Shown here: positions 7,749 through 17,621 of the stretch, piece by piece
Layout: every line of letters begins with the position of its first letter
Numbering within the stretch: position 1 is the first letter of the stretch
Assembly: GCA_965202895.1 (NCBI GenBank)
Contig: OZ241901.1
Span: 1,302,001-1,366,000, forward strand
Source of the DNA: JAJDXW01 sp965202895
Lineage (GTDB): Bacteria > Pseudomonadota > Gammaproteobacteria > HK1
Length of the DNA: 64,000 nucleotides
Direction of reading: 5' to 3'
Program-made: the position numbers and the translations under genes
Notes under the pieces: generated by a model
Told to the model about the DNA's origin: nothing
Database searches by the model: none
Seen by the model: the letters and a program-made list of their open reading frames with translations, nothing else

Positions 7749-9959
7749 ATGGAATCGAAGCGCGTCCTCTGCTCGAGCTGCGACATCTACTGCCAGGTGC
7801 AGGTGGACGTCGAGAACGGCAAGGTGGTCCGGGTCAAGGCGCTCGACCCGCGTCCGCTCCGCTCGAACATCTGCATGAAGGGGGTCCACGCCCCTTCGGG
7901 GTTCGCCCACCCGGACCGGGTGCTCCACCCCCTCAAGCGCGCCGGGGCGCGGGGCGAGGGCCGCTGGCGGCGCGTGTCCTGGGACGAGGCCCTCGACGAG
8001 ATCGCGGAGCGGCTCCGCGCGGTGGTGGACCGCCACGGGCCGGAGAGCCTTGCCGTCGCCACCAGCCAGTGGAACACCCAGACCGAGAACGGCGCCGGGC
8101 GCCGGTTCATGAACCTCCTCGGGACCCCGAACTGGATCTCGGGGGTCGCCCTGTGCGCCGGCAACACCGCGGCGATCAACCGCATGGTGTACGGATGGTT
8201 CCCCTACCCCGACTATCCGCGCACCCGCTGCATCGTCCTCTTCGGCCACAACCCCCGCAAACATAGCTGGACCCCGGTCTACAACGCGGTCCGCGCCGCC
8301 CAGAAGAACGGCGCGAAGCTCATCGTGCTGGACCCGCGCCGCTCCGAGAACGCGGAGCTCGCCGACGTCTGGCTCCCGCTTCGCGCCGGGACGGACGCCG
8401 CGATGTGCTTCGGCTGGCTCAAGGTGATCCTCGACGAAGGGCTCTACGACCGGGACTTCGCGGAGCGCTGGACGGTGGGCTTCGACGCGCTCCGGCGGCG
8501 GGTGGACGAGTTCCCTCTCGAACGGGTGGCCGCGATCACCGGCTGCGACCCCGAGCGGATCGCGGCCGCCGCGCGCCTCTACGCGACCAGCGCCCCGGGG
8601 GTCATCCCGTGGACCCCGATCACCGACCAGCAGCGCAACTCCACGTCCGCCATCCGGCTGCACTGCGCGCTCCGCGCCCTCACCGGCTCGCTCGACGTGC
8701 CGGGCGGCGAGCTCATGCACGGCTTCCACCCCGACATCGTCCCGGAGAGCGCGCTGGAGCTCCACGAAGCGCTCCCCGCCGGGCAGAAGGCGAAGCAGCT
8801 CGGCGCGGACACCCATCCCGCCTTTACCTACCGGGGGATGGAGAAGCTCGGCGAGCCCGCCCGGCGGGTATGGGGGCACGAGTACCCGAACATCGTCTCC
8901 GGCTGCTACATGGCCAACCCGACTGCGACGTTCCGGGCCATGGCGACCGGCGAGCCCTACCCCGTCAAGGCGTTCTTCACCCTCGGGAACAACACCCTGA
9001 TGGGGTTCGCCAACATGCAGCGCATCCACGAGGGCTTGCTCAACCAGGACCTCGTGGTGGCCGTGGAGCACCTCCGGACGCCGACCGTGCAGCTCGCGGA
9101 CTTCGTCCTGCCGGGCGACGCGTGGACCGAACGGGCGTGCCTCTCCGACGGCTTCGGCTGGACCGCAATCCACCGCCCGTCGCAGCAGGCGGTGGCGCCG
9201 GCGGGCGAGTGCCGGCCGGTGTACGACTTCTGGCGCGGGCTCGCGGCGCGCTTCGGCTTCGGGGAGCATTTCCCCTGGGAGACGGTGGAGGAGATGCTCG
9301 ACCACCGGGTCGCGAAGCTCGGCATGACCTTCGCGGAGTTCGCCGAGCGCCATCCTTACCACATGGGCGAGCCCGGTTTCCGCAAGTACGAGCGGACCGG
9401 GTTCGCGACCCCTTCGGGCAAGGTGGAGCTCGCGTCCTCGGTGCTCGAGGGTCTCGGCTTCGATCCGCTGCCCTACTGGCGGGACGAGCCGGCCGCCGGC
9501 CCGGAGTATCCGCTCCGCCTCTTCACCGGCCTTCGCGACGACCCGTTCTTCCAGACCGGGCACCGGCACATCGAGGCGCTCCGGCGCCGCTGCCCCGACC
9601 CCCGGATGTTCGTCACGGCGGCCGACGCGGCCCGCGCGGGGCTCGAGGACGGTGGATGGGCGGAGGTCTCGACCCGGCAGGGCGGGTGCCGCATGCGGGT
9701 CTCGGTGCGCGACGACCTGCCGGACGGGCTCGTCCGGGTGCCGCACGGCTGGTGGCTCCCCGAGCGGCCCGAAGGCGACGGCGGCCTCTCCGGCGCCTGG
9801 GACCACGCCGACGCCCAGCTCTGTGCGGACGACCCCGACTTCCTCGACGCGGAGCAGGGCATCCCCCACCTCAAGGGGATCCCCTGCGCGGTGCGCCCGG
9901 CCACGGTACGAGAGGATCGCATCCCTCCGTGGTCCGGAAGTGTGGCAGCTTCGGCATGA
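7749..9959 (+). CDS. Molybdopterin-dependent oxidoreductase, formate-dehydrogenase-like
   Basis: A 736-residue bis-MGD enzyme of the DMSO-reductase superfamily. The N-terminus VLCSSCDIYCQVQV with a fourth cysteine in NICMKG supplies a [4Fe-4S] site. VALCAGNTAAINRM carries a cysteine at the expected molybdenum-ligand position, and IVLFGHNP, LIVLDPRRSENAE and ATPSGKVELAS are standard cofactor-binding blocks. The C-terminal dinucleotide-binding domain runs from about residue 590. No Tat signal is present, so it is probably cytoplasmic. No electron-transfer subunit or MoCo chaperone gene is adjacent. The substrate cannot be deduced. Confidence 0.9.
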   Translation: MESKRVLCSSCDIYCQVQVDVENGKVVRVKALDPRPLRSNICMKGVHAPSGFAHPDRVLHPLKRAGARGEGRWRRVSWDEALDEIAERLRAVVDRHGPESLAVATSQWNTQTENGAGRRFMNLLGTPNWISGVALCAGNTAAINRMVYGWFPYPDYPRTRCIVLFGHNPRKHSWTPVYNAVRAAQKNGAKLIVLDPRRSENAELADVWLPLRAGTDAAMCFGWLKVILDEGLYDRDFAERWTVGFDALRRRVDEFPLERVAAITGCDPERIAAAARLYATSAPGVIPWTPITDQQRNSTSAIRLHCALRALTGSLDVPGGELMHGFHPDIVPESALELHEALPAGQKAKQLGADTHPAFTYRGMEKLGEPARRVWGHEYPNIVSGCYMANPTATFRAMATGEPYPVKAFFTLGNNTLMGFANMQRIHEGLLNQDLVVAVEHLRTPTVQLADFVLPGDAWTERACLSDGFGWTAIHRPSQQAVAPAGECRPVYDFWRGLAARFGFGEHFPWETVEEMLDHRVAKLGMTFAEFAERHPYHMGEPGFRKYERTGFATPSGKVELASSVLEGLGFDPLPYWRDEPAAGPEYPLRLFTGLRDDPFFQTGHRHIEALRRRCPDPRMFVTAADAARAGLEDGGWAEVSTRQGGCRMRVSVRDDLPDGLVRVPHGWWLPERPEGDGGLSGAWDHADAQLCADDPDFLDAEQGIPHLKGIPCAVRPATVREDRIPPWSGSVAASA

Positions 9960-10121
9960 AGGGAGCAGCCCGCCCGGCTCGACCCGGACGGCGGCGCCGT
10001 CCAAGCGGTCGGGAGGCGCCGGCCCGCATCGGGGAGCATTCACCCGCCGCCGGTCGGTGACGCCCAACGCATCCGCCGCCGCGCCCACTGCGGGACGCGG
10101 GCGGGATCGGCCCGTGAACCA

Positions 10122-10700
10122 ATGAGCGCCACCTACCGCTATCCGCTCGCGAGCCTCTTGCCGGACGGGCTGCGGGCGGCCGCGGGTCTCGCGTTCACCG
10201 GTCTTCCCCTGGCGATGCTTCCGGTCGCACGTTGGTTTGGTATGGTGCTCGCGGCCGGCGTGGTGCTGTTCGGGGTGTTCGGCGTGCTGACCGCCCTCCG
10301 GGCGCGTACCGTGGTGCGGATCGACGGCGACGGCATCGAGGCGGGGGCCGGCCGCGGCCGGCGCCGGATCCGCTGGAGCGGCCTCCGGGGCGTGAAGCTC
10401 CGCTACTTCGCGGTCCGCCGCGAGCGGGAGAGGGAGCGCGGTCGGGGCCGCCGGCGGGGATGGATGCAGCTCGTGCTGAGGGGGGACGGTCGGGTGGTGC
10501 GGATCGATTCACGCCTGGACGGATTCGACGACGTCCTGTGCCGGTCGGCCGCGGCCGCGGCCGGTCTGCCCCTCGACCCCGTCACCCGGGCGAACTTCGA
10601 GGCGGCAGGGGCGCCCGTTGCTCCGGATCCCGCCGAGGAGCGCTCCGCCGAGGAGCGGTCCGGCGCGGGGGTCCGGAACGGCCGGGACCGCGATGCCTGA
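10122..10700 (+). CDS. Predicted membrane protein of unknown function
   Basis: A 192-residue protein. Two hydrophobic segments at about residues 15-35 and 40-60 (MVLAAGVVLFGVFGVLTAL) form a hairpin. After them comes TVVRIDGDGIEAG with a basic stretch and LVLRGDGRVVRID, a pattern like the PH-type domains of small membrane proteins. No family name is assigned. The stop lies 8 bp inside the next gene, so it is probably the first gene of the peptide-importer operon. The C-terminal tail is disordered. Confidence 0.65.
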   Translation: MSATYRYPLASLLPDGLRAAAGLAFTGLPLAMLPVARWFGMVLAAGVVLFGVFGVLTALRARTVVRIDGDGIEAGAGRGRRRIRWSGLRGVKLRYFAVRRERERERGRGRRRGWMQLVLRGDGRVVRIDSRLDGFDDVLCRSAAAAAGLPLDPVTRANFEAAGAPVAPDPAEERSAEERSGAGVRNGRDRDA

Positions 10701-12879
10701 TCCCGCGGCGCCCGATCCCGCAACGTCCGGAGCCGGAGGGTCCGGGCCTGGAACGTCCGGGACCGAGGCGCCCGAACCGCCCCCGCTCCTCTCCATCCGG
10801 GACCTCCGCGTGGAGTTCCGGCTCCGCGAGCAGGGGGTCGTGCAGGCGGTCGAGGGGGTCTCGTTCGACGTGCCGCCGGGCGGCACGGTGGCTCTCGTCG
10901 GCGAGTCCGGGTCGGGGAAGTCGGTCATCGCCCAGGCGGTGCTCGGGATCCTGCCGGGGAGCGCCCACGTCACCGGCGGGCAGATCCTGTTCGCCGATCC
11001 GGAGCGGCCGTCCGGCGCGCCGCCCGTGGACCTCGCGCGCCTGAACCCGGATTCGGCCGCGTACCGCGCGCTCCGGGGCGGCCGGATCTCCATCATCTTC
11101 CAGGAGCCGATGACCTCCCTCTCGCCCCTGCATACGGTGGGGGACCAGATCGTGGAGGCCCTCCGCCTGCACCGCCGCGACCGCTCCCGGGCCGAGGCGC
11201 GCGAGGTGGTGCGCGAGATGCTGGCCCTCGTCCGCTTCCCCGACCCGGCGGCGGCCCTCGACACCTATCCGTTCCAGCTCTCGGGGGGGCTTCGCCAGCG
11301 GGCGATGATCGCGATGGCGCTCGTGTGCCGCCCCGCCCTGCTCGTCGCGGACGAGCCGACCACCGCGCTCGACGTCATCGTGCAGGCGCGCACCCTGAAG
11401 CTCATGCGCGACCTGCAATCGGAGCTCCACATGGCGCTCCTCCTCATCACCCACGACCTCGGGGTGGTCGCGAGCCTCGCGGACGACGTGGCGGTGGTCT
11501 ACCACGGGCGGCTGATGGAGCGGGGTGCGCTCGCCGACCTGTTCCGCGACCCGCGGCATCCCTATCTCAAGGCCCTCATGCGGGCCGTGCCGCGCATGGG
11601 GATGGATCGGAGCGAGCGGCTGACCCCGGTGCGGAGCATCGACGTGCGCGGGGAGGGGAGCCCGCTCGCGAATCGGGGCGCGGGTCCGGAACACCCCGCG
11701 CCCGGCGCGGCCGACCTCCCGCTCCTCCAGCTCGAGCACGTCAGCAAGCAGTACGCGACCCGCGGCGGGTTCCGGCTCGCCGGCCTCCTCGCGCGCCTGG
11801 CCCGGGGCCCAGGTCGGGGTCCAGCTCGGGGTCCGGATCGGGACCCGGGCCAGGACCCGGATCGGGGTTACCGCCCGGGCTCGAGCGGACCGGCCGGCGG
11901 GCGCGCGGCGGCCGGCGGGCCCGAACCGGCGAACGGGGCAGGAAGCCTCGATCCCGGCGGCCCCCGCCGAGTGCCGCGGGGGCGGCTGCGGCGGGCGGTG
12001 GACCGGGTGAGCTTCGAGGTCGCCCGCGGGGAGTGCCTCGGCCTCGTCGGGGAGAGCGGGTGCGGCAAGACCACGGTGAGCAAGATGATCATGCGCGCGG
12101 TGGACCCCGACGAAGGCGCGATCGTGTTCGCCGACCGCGGTATCCCGCTGCGCCTCGACCGTCTCCGGGATCGGGACCTCATCCGGCTCCGCCCCCGCAT
12201 CCAGCTCGTCTTCCAGGATCCGTTCAGCTCCCTCGATCCGCGCATGACGGTGTTCGACATCGTGAGCGAGCCGCTCGTCATCCACGGGATCGGCGACCAC
12301 GCATCGCGGGTCGCGAAGGTGAAGGGGCTCATGTCCCTGACCGGGCTCGACCCCCGCTGGCTCGGCCGCTATCCGCACAGCTTCTCCGGCGGACAGCGCC
12401 AGCGCATCGGCATCGCGCGCGCGCTCGCCCTCGAGCCCGAGCTGCTGATCTGCGACGAGCCGGTGTCGGCGCTCGACGTCTCCGTGCAGGCCCAGATCCT
12501 GAACCTCCTGAAGGACCTCCAGCGCGAGCTCGGCCTGACCTACCTCTTCATCTCGCACAACCTCGCGGTGGTGGACTACATGGCGGACCGCATCGCGGTC
12601 ATGTGCATGGGAAGGCTGGTGGAGGTCGCACCCCGCGAGATCCTGTTCGAGCACCCGGTGCACCCGTACACGCGCGCGCTGCTGGCCGCGGTGCCGCGGG
12701 CCGAGATCGAGCACCGGCTCGACCTCGACACCCTGATGAGCGGAGATGCCTCCGATCCCTCCCGCTGGCCCGCGCCGTTCGCGGACCGGGGGTCGGACCC
12801 GCCCGATCTGGTGGACATCCGGCCGGGGCATCGGGTCCGCGCGTGGTTCGGCCCGACCCTGGAGGCGCTCGTGCGATGA
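10693..12879 (+). CDS. ABC importer ATPase, fused DppD-DppF type
   Basis: A 728-residue protein joining two nucleotide-binding domains of a peptide/nickel-type (PepT family) importer in one chain. Domain 1 has Walker A GESGSGKS, signature LSGGLRQR and Walker B LLVADEPT. Domain 2 has GESGCGKTT, FSGGQRQR and LLICDEPV. The linker at roughly residues 370-435 is Gly/Pro/Arg-rich. Each domain ends with the oligopeptide-importer C-terminal extension (HPYLKALMRAVPR; HPYTRALLAAVPR). It overlaps the gene before it by 8 bp and the binding-protein gene by 4 bp (ATGA). It would energise uptake through the two permeases encoded at 15184-17500. Confidence 0.93.
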   Translation: MPDPAAPDPATSGAGGSGPGTSGTEAPEPPPLLSIRDLRVEFRLREQGVVQAVEGVSFDVPPGGTVALVGESGSGKSVIAQAVLGILPGSAHVTGGQILFADPERPSGAPPVDLARLNPDSAAYRALRGGRISIIFQEPMTSLSPLHTVGDQIVEALRLHRRDRSRAEAREVVREMLALVRFPDPAAALDTYPFQLSGGLRQRAMIAMALVCRPALLVADEPTTALDVIVQARTLKLMRDLQSELHMALLLITHDLGVVASLADDVAVVYHGRLMERGALADLFRDPRHPYLKALMRAVPRMGMDRSERLTPVRSIDVRGEGSPLANRGAGPEHPAPGAADLPLLQLEHVSKQYATRGGFRLAGLLARLARGPGRGPARGPDRDPGQDPDRGYRPGSSGPAGGRAAAGGPEPANGAGSLDPGGPRRVPRGRLRRAVDRVSFEVARGECLGLVGESGCGKTTVSKMIMRAVDPDEGAIVFADRGIPLRLDRLRDRDLIRLRPRIQLVFQDPFSSLDPRMTVFDIVSEPLVIHGIGDHASRVAKVKGLMSLTGLDPRWLGRYPHSFSGGQRQRIGIARALALEPELLICDEPVSALDVSVQAQILNLLKDLQRELGLTYLFISHNLAVVDYMADRIAVMCMGRLVEVAPREILFEHPVHPYTRALLAAVPRAEIEHRLDLDTLMSGDASDPSRWPAPFADRGSDPPDLVDIRPGHRVRAWFGPTLEALVR

Positions 12880-15179
12880 GAGGCGCGTCCGGGGCGCCGC
12901 CGGTCCGCGTTCACCCCCGCCCCGCGGCCCCCGAAGCGGGGGCGCCGTCCGCCAACCCGTTTCGGGCCCGGACGGGAGCGATCGTCCCTCCCGGCGCCGC
13001 CGCGTTCCTCCGGACGTGGGCCGGGGGGGCGGCCGCGGCGGCGTTCCTGTTCACCCCGATCCTGCCGCCGTCCGCCGGGGCGGCTCCCTTCACGAGCATC
13101 GCCCCGACCGCGGCCGCCGGTCTCCCGGCCCCCGCCTGGGTCGAGCCGCCCGCGCTCGTGGAGCGGGTGCGGGCCGGGGCGCTTCCCCCGGTCGCGAGCC
13201 GGCTTCCGCGCCGGCCGCTCGTCACCCGGCTCGAAGAGATGGGGCGCGAGACCGGCCGCCACGGGGGGCGGCTCCGGATGCTCGTGAGCCGGGCCAGGGA
13301 CGTGCGCCTGATGGTGGTGTACGGCTACGCCCGGCTCGTCGGCTACGACGAGAACCTCGCGCTGGTGCCCGACCTCCTGGAGCGCGTGGAGGTCGAGGAC
13401 GAGCGGGTGTTCACCCTCCACCTGCGGCCCGGACATCGCTGGTCGGACGGCCACCCCTTCACCGCCGAGGACTTCCGCTACTACTGGGAGGACGTCGCGA
13501 ACCACGAAGAGCTCTCGCCCTCCGGCCCGCCGCGCGAGCTCCTCGCGGGCGGCCGCCCCCCCCGGTTCGAGGTGCTGGACGAGACGACGGTGCGCTACTC
13601 GTGGGACTCGCCGAACCCGTTCTTCCTGCCTGCTCTCGCAGCGGCGCGCCCCGTCTACGTCTACGCCCCGTCGCACTGGCTCCGCCGGTTCCATGCCCGC
13701 TACGAGGATCGGGATCGGCTCGACCGCGAGGCGCGCGAGCGGGGCCGGCGGAGCTGGGCCTCGGTCCACAACCACAAGGATTCGCCCTACCGGAACCTCG
13801 ATACCGAGGCGCCGACCCTCCAGCCGTGGCGCAACGTCACCCCGAGCCCCGCCCAGCGCTACGTGTTCCGCCGCAACCCGTTCTTCCATCGTGTCGACGG
13901 CTCCGGCCGGCAGCTTCCCTACCTCGACGAGGTGGTGATGACGGTGACCGACACGAAGCTCATCCCGGCGAAGACGGGGGCCGGGGAGTCGGACCTCCAG
14001 GTGCGCGGCCTCGGGTTCGACGACTTCACCTTCCTCAAGCGGAACGAGAAGCGGATCGGGCGCCGGGTGAGGCTGTGGAGGACCACCAAGGGCGCGCATG
14101 TCGCCCTGTACCCGAACCTGAACGCGAAGGATCCCGTCTGGCGCGCGCTGCTCCGCGACGCCCGGTTCCGGCGGGCCCTGTCGCTCGCGGTCGATCGGCG
14201 CGAGATCAACCTCATCCTGTACCGCGGCTTCGCGGTGCAGGGGAACAACACCGTCGACGAGAGCTCGCTGCTGTACCGGCCCGAGCTGCGGGAGCGGTGG
14301 GCAGGGTTCGACCTCGAACGCGCCAACGCCCTCCTCGACGAGTCGGGGCTTGCCAGGCGTGATCCGGAGACCGGGCTCCGGCGGCTCCCGGACGGCCGCC
14401 CCCTCGTGATCGTGGTGGAGACGGCCGGCGAGACGGCCGAGCAGGCCGACGTCCTGGAGCTGGTGCACGACACCTGGCTCGAGGCCGGGATCAAGCTCTA
14501 CACGAAGCCTCTCCAGCGCGAGACCTTCCGGAACCGGATCTTCGCCGGCGAGACCCTGATGTCGGTATGGGGCGGCCTCGAGAACGGGACCCCGGGGCCG
14601 GACACGAGCCCGGCCGAGCTCGCCCCGACCTCCCAGCAGCAGCTCCAGTGGCCGAAGTGGGGGCAGCACTACCAGAGCCGGGGCCGCACCGGGGAGCCGT
14701 GCGACCTCGGGGCCGCGAACGATCTGCTCGGGCTCTACGACAAATGGGTCGAGGCGCTCGCGCCCGGCCGGCGGGCCGCGATCTGGGAGCGGATGCTCGC
14801 GATCCACGCGGACCAGGTCTTCACGATCGGGATCGTCGCCGCGATACCGCAGCCGGCGGTCATCCACGAACGGCTGCGAAACGTTCCCGAGCGCGGGGTC
14901 TACAACTGGGAGCCGGGGGCCCACCTCGGCGTCCACCGCATGGACACCTTCTGGTTCGAGCCGGAAGAGCCGGCGCGGCCGGCAGGGGGCGCTCGGCAGG
15001 AGGGGGCGCCGCGGGCGGTAGAGGGAGCGGAGGGGTCGGCTCGGCCGGAGAGGACGGACCCGGACCGGCCCGAACGGCTCCGGCATCCCGGGCGGGCGGA
15101 GCATCCCGAACGGGCGGAGCATCCCGAGCGGCCGGACCGAACGGACCGGCCGGAGCAGGAACGGAAGCGCGGGTGGTGA
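12876..15179 (+). CDS. ABC importer solute-binding protein, family 5
   Basis: A 767-residue periplasmic binding protein of the DppA/OppA type (SBP_bac_5). A long basic N-terminus precedes a hydrophobic signal segment at about residues 43-60. Family blocks include FTLHLRPGHRWSDGHPFTAEDFRYYWED, shown here by its pieces LHLRPGHRWSDG and AEDFRYYWED, then FRRALSLAVDRREIN and ANALLDESGL. At well over 500 residues it belongs to the large subgroup of this family. The last ~60 residues are a Glu/Arg/Pro-rich tail with a tandem EHPERA-type repeat, unlike the globular domain. It is co-translated with the ATPase gene. The ligand is unknown; peptides, opines or sugars are all possible for this family. Confidence 0.9.
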   Translation: MRGASGAPPVRVHPRPAAPEAGAPSANPFRARTGAIVPPGAAAFLRTWAGGAAAAAFLFTPILPPSAGAAPFTSIAPTAAAGLPAPAWVEPPALVERVRAGALPPVASRLPRRPLVTRLEEMGRETGRHGGRLRMLVSRARDVRLMVVYGYARLVGYDENLALVPDLLERVEVEDERVFTLHLRPGHRWSDGHPFTAEDFRYYWEDVANHEELSPSGPPRELLAGGRPPRFEVLDETTVRYSWDSPNPFFLPALAAARPVYVYAPSHWLRRFHARYEDRDRLDREARERGRRSWASVHNHKDSPYRNLDTEAPTLQPWRNVTPSPAQRYVFRRNPFFHRVDGSGRQLPYLDEVVMTVTDTKLIPAKTGAGESDLQVRGLGFDDFTFLKRNEKRIGRRVRLWRTTKGAHVALYPNLNAKDPVWRALLRDARFRRALSLAVDRREINLILYRGFAVQGNNTVDESSLLYRPELRERWAGFDLERANALLDESGLARRDPETGLRRLPDGRPLVIVVETAGETAEQADVLELVHDTWLEAGIKLYTKPLQRETFRNRIFAGETLMSVWGGLENGTPGPDTSPAELAPTSQQQLQWPKWGQHYQSRGRTGEPCDLGAANDLLGLYDKWVEALAPGRRAAIWERMLAIHADQVFTIGIVAAIPQPAVIHERLRNVPERGVYNWEPGAHLGVHRMDTFWFEPEEPARPAGGARQEGAPRAVEGAEGSARPERTDPDRPERLRHPGRAEHPERAEHPERPDRTDRPEQERKRGW

Positions 15180-15183
15180 GCCC

Positions 15184-16179
15184 GTGATCCGCTACCTCGC
15201 CCACCGCCTCCTGGTGATGATCCCCACCCTGGCGGTGATCAGCGCGCTCGTGTTCGTGATCATCCAGCTCCCCGAGGGCGACTTTCTCACGAGCCGGATC
15301 GCGGAGCTCGAGGCGCAGGGGGAGACCGTCAGCCGGGACGAGATCGAGTTTCTCCGGCGCGAGTACGGGCTGGACCGCCCCCCGGCGGAGCAGTACCTCC
15401 GGTGGGTGGCGGGAATGCTCCAGGGCGATTTCGGGTACTCCTTCGAGCACCGGCTGCCGGTCAACGAGGTGGTGGGGGACCGGCTCTTCCTCACCTTCCT
15501 GGTCTCGTTCGCGACGATCGTCTTCACCTGGCTGGTGTCGTTCCCGATCGGGGTGTACTCCGCGACCCACCAGTACAGCGCCGGGGACCACGCCCTCACC
15601 TTCCTCGGCTTCATCGGGCTCGCGACCCCGAACTTCCTCCTCGCCCTCGTGCTGCTCTACCTCGCCAACGTGCACTTCGGGACGTCGATCGGCGGGCTCA
15701 TGGACCCCGAGTACCTCGGACAGCCCATGAGCCGGGACAAGCTCGTGTCGGTGCTCGAGCACCTGTGGATCCCGGTGGTGGTGATCGGGACGTCGGGGAC
15801 CGCGGCGATGATCCGGCGCCTTCGAGCGAACCTTCTCGACGAGCTCGGCAAGCAGTACGTGGTGACCGCGCGCGCGAAGGGCCTGCCGCGGATGCGGCTG
15901 CTTCTCAAGTACCCCCTGCGGATGGCCCTCAATCCCTTCGTCGCGGACATCGGCAACCTCCTGCCGCAGGTGGTGTCCGGGGCGGCGGTGGTGTCGGTGG
16001 TGCTCTCGCTCCCGACCACGGGGCCGATGCTGATCGAAGCGCTCCGGACCCAGGACACGTACCTCGCGGGCTCGTTCCTCATGTTCCTCGCGGTGCTCAC
16101 CGTCGCCGGCATGTTCCTCTCCGACGTGGCGCTCGCCGCGCTCGACCCCCGGATCCGCTTCGAGGGCGGGCGAAGATGA
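15184..16179 (+). CDS. ABC importer permease, DppB type
   Basis: A 331-residue inner-membrane permease with about six transmembrane segments. The N-terminal MIRYLAHRLLVMIPTLAVIS helix, the proximal EYGLDRPPAEQYLRW segment, GDFGYSF, and the EAA loop ARAKGLPRMRLLLKYPLR match the first permease of peptide importers. It starts with GTG 4 bp after the binding-protein stop. Confidence 0.93.
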   Translation: MIRYLAHRLLVMIPTLAVISALVFVIIQLPEGDFLTSRIAELEAQGETVSRDEIEFLRREYGLDRPPAEQYLRWVAGMLQGDFGYSFEHRLPVNEVVGDRLFLTFLVSFATIVFTWLVSFPIGVYSATHQYSAGDHALTFLGFIGLATPNFLLALVLLYLANVHFGTSIGGLMDPEYLGQPMSRDKLVSVLEHLWIPVVVIGTSGTAAMIRRLRANLLDELGKQYVVTARAKGLPRMRLLLKYPLRMALNPFVADIGNLLPQVVSGAAVVSVVLSLPTTGPMLIEALRTQDTYLAGSFLMFLAVLTVAGMFLSDVALAALDPRIRFEGGRR

Positions 16180-16279
16180 TCGCGGCCGGGAAGGGGCGGC
16201 GGTCTCCGCCGCCGCGCGCGGCGGCCGGCCGGGCGCGGGCCGCCGGGTCTTCGGGCATGGACCCGGAGGGCGGGGGACG

Positions 16280-17500
16280 ATGAGCGCCGCGGCGCCGCCC
16301 CGTTCCGCCGGTTCCGCCGGTTCCGCCGGTCCCGCCGCCCGGGCGCGGGCCGCGGGGCACTACGTCTCTCCCGAGCCGTTCGACCCCCACTCCATCGAGA
16401 CCCTGACCGAGGAGCAGGAGCGCTACTTCCTCGCGTCGCAGTGGACGATGATGTGGTGGCGCCTGAAGCGCCACCGGCTCGCGGTGGTCTCGGGCGCGAT
16501 CCTCGCCGTCCTGTACCTCGTGGTCGTGTTCGCCGAGATCATCGCCCCCTACGGGCTGCACTCGCGCAACGTCGAGTACGTCTATGCCCCGCCGCAGGAG
16601 GTGCACTGGTTCCGGGACGGCGAGCTCGTCGGCCCCTTCGTCTACGACTACGACGTGGAGCTCGACCGGGAGAACCTCGCCCGGGTGTACACCGAGAACG
16701 AGGCCCGGCCCCTCCCGCTGCGCTTCTTCTGCCGGGGCGATCCGTACCGGCTGTGGGGCGTGGTCCCGGCCCGCTTCCACCTCGTCTGCCCGGCCGAGGG
16801 CGGGGTCATGTTCCTGCTCGGAACCGACCGGCTCGGACGCGACGTGCTGTCGAGGATCGTCTACGGCGCGCGCATCTCCCTCACCATCGGCCTCATCGGG
16901 ATCGCGATCAGCTTCCTGGTCGGGCTCACCCTGGGGGGGCTGGCCGGCTACTACGGCGGCTGGATCGACAGCCTCGTGCAACGCCTCATCGAGATCATCC
17001 GTTCGTTCCCCGAGCTGCCGCTCTGGATGGCGCTGTCGGCAGCGCTGCCGGTGACCTGGAGCCCGATCGGGGTCTTCCTCGGGATCACCGTCATCCTCGG
17101 CTTCCTCGACTGGACCGGCCTCGCCCGCGCGGTGCGGTCGAAGCTGCTCGCCCTCCGGGAGGAGGACTTCTGCACCGCCGCGGTGCTCCTCGGCGCGCGC
17201 CCGCGCCGGGTCATCGCCCGGCACCTCCTGCCGAACTTCATGAGCCACCTCATCGCGTCCGCGACCCTCTCGATCCCGTCGATGATCCTCGGCGAGACCG
17301 CCTTGAGCTTCCTCGGGCTGGGCCTCCGCCCGCCCATCACGAGCTGGGGGGTGCTGCTGAACGAGGCCCAGGACATCAACGCGGTCGCCCTCTACCCGTG
17401 GCTCATGTTCCCGGTGGTTCCGGTCATCGTGGTCGTCCTCGCCTTCAACTTCTTCGGCGACGGGCTGCGCGACGCCGCCGACCCCTACCGCACCGACTGA
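16280..17500 (+). CDS. ABC importer permease, DppC type
   Basis: A 406-residue second permease of the peptide-type importer. An extended N-terminal region (~110 residues between the first helix and the core) is larger than in typical DppC. LLGTDRLGRDVLSRIVYGAR is the hallmark of this subunit. The EAA loop is at LGARPRRVIARHLLPNFMSH, followed by SFLGLGLRPPITSWGVLL. GGAGGG-like ribosome-binding sequence (GGAGGG at 16265-16270) precedes the ATG. It closes the operon that began at 10122 or 10693. Confidence 0.93.
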   Translation: MSAAAPPRSAGSAGSAGPAARARAAGHYVSPEPFDPHSIETLTEEQERYFLASQWTMMWWRLKRHRLAVVSGAILAVLYLVVVFAEIIAPYGLHSRNVEYVYAPPQEVHWFRDGELVGPFVYDYDVELDRENLARVYTENEARPLPLRFFCRGDPYRLWGVVPARFHLVCPAEGGVMFLLGTDRLGRDVLSRIVYGARISLTIGLIGIAISFLVGLTLGGLAGYYGGWIDSLVQRLIEIIRSFPELPLWMALSAALPVTWSPIGVFLGITVILGFLDWTGLARAVRSKLLALREEDFCTAAVLLGARPRRVIARHLLPNFMSHLIASATLSIPSMILGETALSFLGLGLRPPITSWGVLLNEAQDINAVALYPWLMFPVVPVIVVVLAFNFFGDGLRDAADPYRTD

Positions 17501-17621
17501 CCGGCCGCCGCACGGGCCCGGTCCCCGCAGCCCGAGGGCACGGTCGTCCGGCGTCCCCCGGACAGGATGTTCACCGTGCTGGCGCGACGACGCGCGCGTT
17601 CATCGTGCTACCCTCCCGGAC

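Noticed and set aside
7731..10088. 785-codon minus-strand frame opposite the molybdopterin oxidoreductase
   Set aside because: Mirror frame of a clear enzyme gene; no recognisable domain.
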